DNA from: Actinomycetota bacterium
GTDB taxonomy: Bacteria; Actinomycetota; UBA4738; G016210805
Direction: 5' to 3'
DNA: 6,080 bases
NCBI GenBank assembly: GCA_016210805.1
Contig: JACQTL010000335.1
Location: 1 to 6,080, forward strand
Shown here: positions 1 through 4,265 of the stretch, piece by piece
How positions within the stretch are numbered: position 1 is the stretch's first letter
Layout: every line of letters begins with the position of its first letter
Notes under the pieces: model-generated
The model's input: only the letters and a program-made list of their open reading frames with translations
Databases searched by the model: none
Told to the model about the DNA's origin: nothing
Translations under genes and position numbers: made by a program

Positions 1-1135
1 CCTCGGCGGCGAGCTCGGCGGCCCGGCCGGCGGCCTCCAGCATGGTGGCCGCGGGGACGATCCTGGGGTGGGAGGCCTCCTCCAGGATCCGCCGCCCCTC
101 TTCCGCGTTGGTCCCGTCCAGGCGAACGACGATGGGCACGTGGACCTCCACCCGGGAGAGGGCTTCCACGATCCCCCGGGCCACCAGCTCGCCCCTGGTG
201 ATCCCCCCGAAGATGTTCACCAGCACCGACCGAACGGCCGGGTCGGACAGGACCACCTCGAGCGACGTGGCCATCATGTCCGCGCTCGCGCCCCCACCCA
301 CGTCGAGGAAGTTGGCGGCCCGGCCCCCGGCCTGGGCCACGACGTCCAGCGTGGACATCACGAGGCCGGCGCCGTTCCCGATGATCCCCACCTCGCCGTC
401 GAGCTTCACGTACTGGAGGCCCTTCTCCTTGGCCCTGGCCTCGGTGGGGTCGACGGGGAAGGTGCCGGCCAGGTCGGCCAGGTCGGGCTGGCGGAACAGG
501 GCGTTGTCGTCGATCGTGACCTTGGAGTCCAGGGCCACGACGCGGCCGTCGGACAGCATGGCCAGGGGGTTCACCTCGACCAGCGTGGCGTCGGATGCCA
601 CGAGCAGCCCGTACAGCTTCCCCAGGAGGTCGGCCACGGGTCCCCGGGCCTCCTGGGGAAGGAGCCCGGTGAGCCACCGGCCCTGGTAACGCTTGAAGCC
701 GATCAGCGGATCCACTTGGGTCCGCCGGATCGCCTCCGGGCGCTCCTCGGCCAGCTGCTCGATGTCCACGCCGCCCTCGGCGGTGACCATGGCCAGGAAC
801 CTCCCGGCTCCCCGGTCCAGGGTGATGGCCGCGTAGAACTCGGCGGCGATGTCCACGAGCTCCTCGCAGAGGACCCGCGTGACCGCCATGCCCTTGAAGC
901 CCTCTTCGAGCATCCGGCCCGCCGCGGCCTCGGCCTCGTCGGGGGACCTCGCGATCACGATCCCCCCGCCCTTGCCCCGCCCGCCGATCTGGACCTGGAC
1001 CTTGACCACGGCTCCCCCGCCGAGCTCCTCGGCGGCCGCCCGGGCCTCGGCCGGGGAGGTGGCCACGATGCCCCTGGGGATCGGGACGTCGCGGGCGGCG
1101 AAGAGCTCCTTGCCCTGGTGCTCGTACAGGTCCAT
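1..1135 (-). CDS. sucC: Succinyl-CoA synthetase (ADP/GDP-forming) beta subunit, C-terminus cut by the window edge
   Basis: This is the nucleotide-binding beta subunit of the TCA-cycle enzyme that interconverts succinyl-CoA, NDP and phosphate with succinate, CoA and NTP in the cytoplasm. The frame is open from an ATG at 1135 to the window edge and gives 378 residues; the E. coli protein has 388, so about ten are missing. It opens MDLYEHQGKELF, matching the family N-terminus. It has the ATP-grasp glycine-rich loop GGRGKGGG (51-58) and EVNPL with the expected Mg ligand Asn189. It also has LDSK with Asp203, DDNALFRQPDL (209-219), NGAGLVMSTLD (254-264), NFLDVGGGA (275-283) and NIFGGI (307-312). 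Pro20 is as in the E. coli enzyme. Where E. coli has HAGGRGKAGG, this protein has QIGGRGKGGG. The ATG shares one base with the upstream stop (TGATG) and has only a weak purine-rich stretch ahead of it, so translational coupling is likely. sucD would be expected just beyond the edge. Confidence 0.96.
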   Translation of the reverse strand, partial: MDLYEHQGKELFAARDVPIPRGIVATSPAEARAAAEELGGGAVVKVQVQIGGRGKGGGIVIARSPDEAEAAAGRMLEEGFKGMAVTRVLCEELVDIAAEFYAAITLDRGAGRFLAMVTAEGGVDIEQLAEERPEAIRRTQVDPLIGFKRYQGRWLTGLLPQEARGPVADLLGKLYGLLVASDATLVEVNPLAMLSDGRVVALDSKVTIDDNALFRQPDLADLAGTFPVDPTEARAKEKGLQYVKLDGEVGIIGNGAGLVMSTLDVVAQAGGRAANFLDVGGGASADMMATSLEVVLSDPAVRSVLVNIFGGITRGELVARGIVEALSRVEVHVPIVVRLDGTNAEEGRRILEEASHPRIVPAATMLEAAGRAAELAAE

Positions 1136-1545
1136 CAGCCCGCCCGCTTCCCGGCGGACAGGCGCTCCCGGAGCCAGGCCACGATGTCGGTGGTCGGCGC
1201 GCCGGGGGTGAAGATCTTCTCGATGCCCCTCTCGGCCAGCGGCTGCACGTCCCCCTTGGGGATGATCCCGCCGCCGAACACGAACACGTCGTCGGCCCCG
1301 CGCTCCCTGAGGAGCTGCACGACCCGGGGGAACAGGGTCATGTGCGCACCGGAGTGGCAGGACAGCCCGACCGCGTCGGCGTCCTCCTGGATCGCCGCCT
1401 CGACGATCTGCTCGGGGGTCTGGTGCAGACCGGTGTAGATCACCTCGAACCCGGCATCCCGGAGGGCCCGGGCCACCACCTTCGCCCCCCGGTCGTGCCC
1501 GTCCAGGCCGGGCTTGGCCACCACGATCCGGTGCTTCTCGGCCAT
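1135..1545 (-). CDS. Cobalamin-binding small subunit of a B12-dependent acyl-CoA mutase (methylmalonyl-CoA mutase type)
   Basis: This 136-residue protein is a complete stand-alone B12-binding domain. It resembles the C-terminal domain of methylmalonyl-CoA mutase and the small subunits of split mutases such as isobutyryl-CoA mutase. It binds adenosylcobalamin and must pair with a separate catalytic TIM-barrel subunit, which is not in the window. The base-off/His-on signature is present: DGHDRG at residues 15-20 with His17 as expected lower axial cobalt ligand, Ser62 exactly 41 residues after Gly20, and FGGGIIP at 90-96. The usual SxL motif here reads S-C-H, with His64 in place of Leu. It is the first gene of an operon with sucC. 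Methylmalonyl-CoA mutase produces succinyl-CoA, the SucCD substrate, so this mutase type is favoured by context. Isobutyryl-CoA or ethylmalonyl-CoA mutase remain possible. The start is supported by MAEKHRIVVAKPGLDGH and by a -10-like box 8 nt upstream. Confidence 0.93.
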   Translation of the reverse strand: MAEKHRIVVAKPGLDGHDRGAKVVARALRDAGFEVIYTGLHQTPEQIVEAAIQEDADAVGLSCHSGAHMTLFPRVVQLLRERGADDVFVFGGGIIPKGDVQPLAERGIEKIFTPGAPTTDIVAWLRERLSAGKRAG

Positions 1546-1561
1546 CGGCCGGGAGTGTATC
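1543..1561 (-). promoter_or_regulatory. Putative leaderless promoter of the cobalamin-subunit/sucC operon
   Basis: Reading the minus strand, GATACACT is followed by three bases and then GGCCGATG, whose last three bases are the start codon. The hexamer TACACT (1559-1554) fits the actinobacterial sigma-A -10 consensus TANNNT. It ends 8 nt before the ATG, so transcription would begin at or within a base or two of the start codon. No Shine-Dalgarno can fit. There is no recognisable TTGACA at 16-18 bp spacing. The same block recurs before the DUF4012 gene. The call is by motif and spacing only. Confidence 0.6.
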
Positions 1562-1591
1562 CGAACGCGTCGGCCGCCCGCCCCGCGCTCC

Positions 1592-1604
1592 TATACTCGG
1601 GGCG
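1592..1604 (+). promoter_or_regulatory. Putative leaderless promoter of the 53-residue membrane protein gene
   Basis: TATACT at 1592-1597 is a strong TANNNT -10 match in an otherwise extremely GC-rich gap. It ends 7 nt before the ATG at 1605, again leaving no room for a Shine-Dalgarno. It is divergent from the promoter at 1543-1561. With ordinary 17-bp spacers, the two -35 regions would fall at about 1569-1582 and lie beside or on each other, so the two polymerases would probably compete. No clear -35 hexamer is visible. Confidence 0.55.
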
Positions 1605-1766
1605 ATGGGCAAGCGCATCAGGTTCCGGCCGCCCGGGCTGAAGCCGACCACGAAGATCGGCAACCTCGGACCCTACCGGGGCCGGCTCGGCCTGGCCTGG
1701 GTGATCGCCCCCCTCGCCGTGGGCATCCTGATCCTGGCCGCGGGGGCCTGGCTGCTCCTTTTCTGA
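1605..1766 (+). CDS. Small single-pass membrane protein, 53 residues, function unknown
   Basis: ATG at 1605 opens a 53-codon frame ending in TGA at 1764-1766. The protein has a basic N-terminal half, starting MGKRIRFRPPGLKPTTKIG and continuing to residue 28 with Lys and Arg throughout. One hydrophobic segment follows at about 30-53 and runs to the last residue (ending AWLLLF), which suggests a cytoplasmic N-terminus and a tail-type membrane anchor. There is no cleavable signal peptide, lipobox or cysteine. Support for a real gene: a good -10 box 7 nt ahead of the ATG, a start exactly in the divergent gap, a classic basic-then-hydrophobic layout, and a stop before the convergent neighbour begins. 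I do not recognise the family. It occupies the place and orientation of Rv0950c between uvrD1 and sucC in M. tuberculosis, but shows no resemblance to a peptidase. Confidence 0.72.
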   Translation: MGKRIRFRPPGLKPTTKIGNLGPYRGRLGLAWVIAPLAVGILILAAGAWLLLF

Positions 1767-1772
1767 CGCAGG

Positions 1773-1800
1773 GCCGGGGACCGCCCCGCCCGCCCCCGGC
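1773..1800. terminator. GC-rich hairpin between convergent genes, possible shared terminator
   Basis: GCCGGGG (1773-1779) pairs perfectly with CCCCGGC (1794-1800) around a 14-nt C-rich loop. It lies in the 34-bp gap between the stop of the small membrane protein gene (1766) and the stop of the convergent DUF4012 gene (1803-1801). There is no T tract on either side, so it is not a textbook intrinsic terminator. Actinobacterial terminators often lack a U tract, and position is the main argument. In DNA this rich in G and C, a 7-bp stem can arise by chance. Confidence 0.35.
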
Positions 1801-4200
1801 TCAGCCCGTGAACAGGACCTCGATGACCTGGTCGCGGGCGACGCGCTCCTCGATCGTCACGACGTTCCCGTCGACCAGCCAGTCGCGGGGGATGTCCTCG
1901 CGCGTGGTGGCGCCCTCGGGCAGGTGGAGGGTGAGCACGAGCTCGTCGGACACGATGCGGGGCTGGGCCTGGATCACCAGGCGGTAGGCCGGACCTCCCC
2001 GGACCTGGACGAGGGCATCGGGCACCGTGTACCGGAAGATCATCGAGGTGGCCTGGTTGGGGGGCGACCGCAGGGTGGCCGTGAAGACCCGCCGGCCCTG
2101 CTCGACGTGCTGCTGCACGTCGGGCTCGCTGCCCCGGCCCCGGGCGTCGTCGTAGAGCACGTCGACCAGCTCGGCCCCCTCGGGCACGTACAGGTTGACC
2201 ATGGTCTTCTTGGTCGGGCCCCTGGGGCTCGCGATCGGGGGGGTGCGGTACTCCTCGCCCTCGGGGAGCTCCACGGTCAGCTCGACCTTGGTGGTCACCT
2301 CGAGCGAGCCGTCCTCCAGGATCGTCACGTCATGGTGGATCGTCTGGCGGGCGAAGAAGTCGAGGGCGTCGGTCTCCTGGTTGTCCTCGGCCAGGTACAG
2401 GTAGTCCCCGGGCTCGTCGCGGATCTCGCCCGTCCACCCGAGCTTCGAGGCCAGGGCCTGCTCGGCCGGGTCCTCCAGCCAGACCTGCACGTTCTTGCGG
2501 GCCAGCGAGTTCCCCAGCCCGACCACGGCCGACAGGAACGACTGGGCGTCCCTGGGGTTCCCCAGCCGGTCCCAGACCTCCTCGACCAGCGACGCGGCCA
2601 TGGCCTTGCGCTCCCGCCCCGTGAGCTGGATGTGGGAGTCGATGTACGCGACCTCGGCGACGTTCCGGGTGGTGATGGCGTCGGGCCACTGGGGCACGGT
2701 GACGTTGCCGAACGCCTTCATCATCGAGGCGAGCCCCTGGGCGTCGATCTGGATCACCCCGTCGATGTCCTGGACCTGGAATCCCTGCTGCTCGGCCACC
2801 AGCTCGTACAGGGCCCCCATCACGCTCCCCGAGGACGGGAAGTGGGGCGACCAGTTCGCGTTGCCCAGACGCTTGCGCAGCTTCCCCTCGTGCAGGTACC
2901 AGTTGTCCTCGGGGACCGGGACGTCGTAGTCCACCTGGTCGTCCAGGATCCGGAACACCTGCTCGGCCTCGGTCACCTCGATCGCCCCGTCGTCGGCCTT
3001 CAGCACGGCGAAGGCCAGCGTGCTCCCCCCGGCTCCCCGGAGGTAGGACAGGTCGCCGAAGGCCACGAAGTAGTAGCGGGGCCGGTCGGCCCCCAGGAGG
3101 ATGGGCAGGGCCCTCAGGCCCTCCAGGGCGTTCTCGCCCAGGATCCGAGCCTGGACCACGTCCTCCAGGATGTCGGCCTTGAGCTCGTCGACCTTGTCCA
3201 CGAAGGGCGCCGTGGGCACCTCGTTGACGGCCGCCTCGGCGGCCCGGAGGTCCTCCAGGATCGCCTCCAGGCGGGGGACGTAGCTCGCGATCCGGTCGAG
3301 GTCGAAGGAACCGTCCGCGAAGATCGGCGTCTGGACCCCGGGCTCGGGGGTGGCGCCCTGGCCGCCCCCGTCGCCCTGGCCCGTCTCGGCGGTGGGGTCC
3401 TGGCCGACGCCAACCCCGAACTCCTCCCGGGCCTTCTCCCGGCACTCCTGCCGCTCCTTGCCGGAGAGCTTCTCGCACTCCTTCAGGGCGGCCTGCTCCT
3501 CGGCGCTCGGCCCCGGAGTGGCCTCCTCGCCCTCCTCCTCTGTGCCTGTCCCCTCATCCTCGGGAGCGGGTTCCTGCTGGTCGGCCGCGAGCGGGCCCCC
3601 GAGCAGCTCCTCGAGGAGGGCCTGGGCCTGGGTGGCCGCCCGGACCTCCGCCTCGGTGGCCTCCAGCAGCTCGCGGACCGCGACCACCGGCCGGTTCACG
3701 AAGGGCAGGAAGCCCACCACGCCGAGGGTCGGACGGGCGTCCTCGAACATGGCCCGGACCTCGGCCGTCTTGATGGCCGCCTGGGCGAACCGGTCGGTGT
3801 CGGGCAGCTCTCCCCTGACCAGCGCGTTCCGGGCCGCCGACAGCCCGTCGGCGGCCTCCCGGAGGCCGTCCACGGCCCTGATCGAGTAGACGTAGGCGTC
3901 GACGGTGGCCGCCCCCGTGGCCACGACCAGCCCGACCCCGCCTAGGATCAGGACCCTGCGGAGCCTGCGGCCCGGGCGGGCCTTCCTCCGGTACTTCTCC
4001 TGCCGGCGGAGGTTCTTCGCGTGCGGGTCGTAGCTGAACCGCCCGTCCAGGTCCTTGAACCGGCTCCGGCTGAACGTCCGCCGCAGCCGCCGGCGCATGC
4101 GGCGGAGCGGCCCCCTTCGGCGGCGCCTTCGGGAGCGGTGGCGGCCCTCGTCCCTGGTGGGAGGACGGCCGACGGGAGGGATCCCCGTGCCGGTGGACAT
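1801..4200 (-). CDS. DUF4012-family membrane-anchored extracytoplasmic protein
   Basis: This is a 799-residue protein of unknown function. The N-terminus is strongly basic (runs of Arg at about 16-50 and 67-82) and is followed by one membrane segment at about 83-105 (VLILGGVGLVVATG). The rest is predicted to be outside the cell: helical stretches (about 110-205 with GFLPFVNRPV), an acidic Pro/Gly/Glu-rich insert (about 207-291), then the part I assign to DUF4012. Diagnostic segments are LLGADRPRYYFVAFGDLSYLR (split here as LLGADRPRYYFVAF and GDLSYLRGAGGS, 368-393), NANWSPHFPSSG (447-458) and DGVIQIDAQGL (481-491). The C-terminal part (about 616-799) looks beta-rich, with no second membrane segment. 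An in-frame ATG lies 14 codons upstream at 4242, but ATG 4200 is preferred because a -10-like box lies between the two. DUF4012 proteins occur in Actinomycetota and Chloroflexota and are often suspected of cell-envelope roles; no reaction is established, and I infer none. Confidence 0.85.
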   Translation of the reverse strand: MSTGTGIPPVGRPPTRDEGRHRSRRRRRRGPLRRMRRRLRRTFSRSRFKDLDGRFSYDPHAKNLRRQEKYRRKARPGRRLRRVLILGGVGLVVATGAATVDAYVYSIRAVDGLREAADGLSAARNALVRGELPDTDRFAQAAIKTAEVRAMFEDARPTLGVVGFLPFVNRPVVAVRELLEATEAEVRAATQAQALLEELLGGPLAADQQEPAPEDEGTGTEEEGEEATPGPSAEEQAALKECEKLSGKERQECREKAREEFGVGVGQDPTAETGQGDGGGQGATPEPGVQTPIFADGSFDLDRIASYVPRLEAILEDLRAAEAAVNEVPTAPFVDKVDELKADILEDVVQARILGENALEGLRALPILLGADRPRYYFVAFGDLSYLRGAGGSTLAFAVLKADDGAIEVTEAEQVFRILDDQVDYDVPVPEDNWYLHEGKLRKRLGNANWSPHFPSSGSVMGALYELVAEQQGFQVQDIDGVIQIDAQGLASMMKAFGNVTVPQWPDAITTRNVAEVAYIDSHIQLTGRERKAMAASLVEEVWDRLGNPRDAQSFLSAVVGLGNSLARKNVQVWLEDPAEQALASKLGWTGEIRDEPGDYLYLAEDNQETDALDFFARQTIHHDVTILEDGSLEVTTKVELTVELPEGEEYRTPPIASPRGPTKKTMVNLYVPEGAELVDVLYDDARGRGSEPDVQQHVEQGRRVFTATLRSPPNQATSMIFRYTVPDALVQVRGGPAYRLVIQAQPRIVSDELVLTLHLPEGATTREDIPRDWLVDGNVVTIEERVARDQVIEVLFTG

Positions 4201-4216
4201 CGGCCCAAAGTGTATC
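4198..4216 (-). promoter_or_regulatory. Putative leaderless promoter of the DUF4012 gene
   Basis: On the minus strand, GATACACT is followed by three bases and GGCCGATG, ending in the chosen start codon. TACACT (4214-4209) ends 8 nt before the ATG. Apart from its three central bases, this 19-bp block is identical to the one before the cobalamin-subunit gene. No Shine-Dalgarno or TTGACA-like -35 is visible. This element is the main reason for starting the DUF4012 protein at 4200 and not 4242. Confidence 0.6.
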
Positions 4217-4239
4217 GGGAGACCCTCCCGGTTCGGGAG
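4216..4239. repeat. Three-armed alternating inverted repeat (CGGGAG / CTCCCG / CGGGAG)
   Basis: On the plus strand, CGGGAG (4216-4221), CTCCCG (4225-4230) and CGGGAG (4234-4239) are each separated by 3 nt, giving an exact 9-nt period. The middle arm can pair with either outer arm, so two hairpins with 6-bp stems and 3-nt loops are mutually exclusive. The block sits in the spacer and -35 region of the DUF4012 promoter and 27-50 nt beyond the helicase stop codon. It could be an operator for the DUF4012 gene or the helicase terminator; no U tract follows. Confidence 0.5.
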
Positions 4240-4265
4240 CACCCCCGGGATCTGCCCTCCCCCGC

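Noticed and set aside
68..1438. A 456-codon plus-strand frame across sucC and the cobalamin-subunit gene.
   Set aside because: It covers two genes identified with high confidence on the other strand and has shadow-like His/Gly/Asp/Leu composition.
1514..1987. A 157-codon plus-strand frame over the divergent promoter region and the 53-residue gene.
   Set aside because: It begins inside the cobalamin-subunit gene, crosses both promoters and enters the DUF4012 gene antisense. The smaller frame at 1605-1766 fits the promoter and gaps far better.
1924..3945. A 673-codon open frame on the plus strand, antisense to the DUF4012 gene.
   Set aside because: It is rich in Gly, Leu, His, Asp, Val and Arg with no domain pattern, as expected of a shadow frame opposite a GC-rich gene. 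The minus-strand reading has recognisable family motifs and a coherent membrane topology.
3948..4208. The Arg-rich N-terminus of the DUF4012 protein as a separate nucleic-acid-binding peptide or coding repeat.
   Set aside because: It is continuous with the membrane segment and reads as a basic cytoplasmic tail favouring an N-in orientation. No stop codon or internal start signal supports a separate product.
4201..4242. A 14-residue N-terminal extension of the DUF4012 protein from an ATG at 4242.
   Set aside because: The extension would translate the -10-like box and the CGGGAG repeat, and has no Shine-Dalgarno. The ATG at 4200 has the same promoter spacing as the cobalamin-subunit gene.
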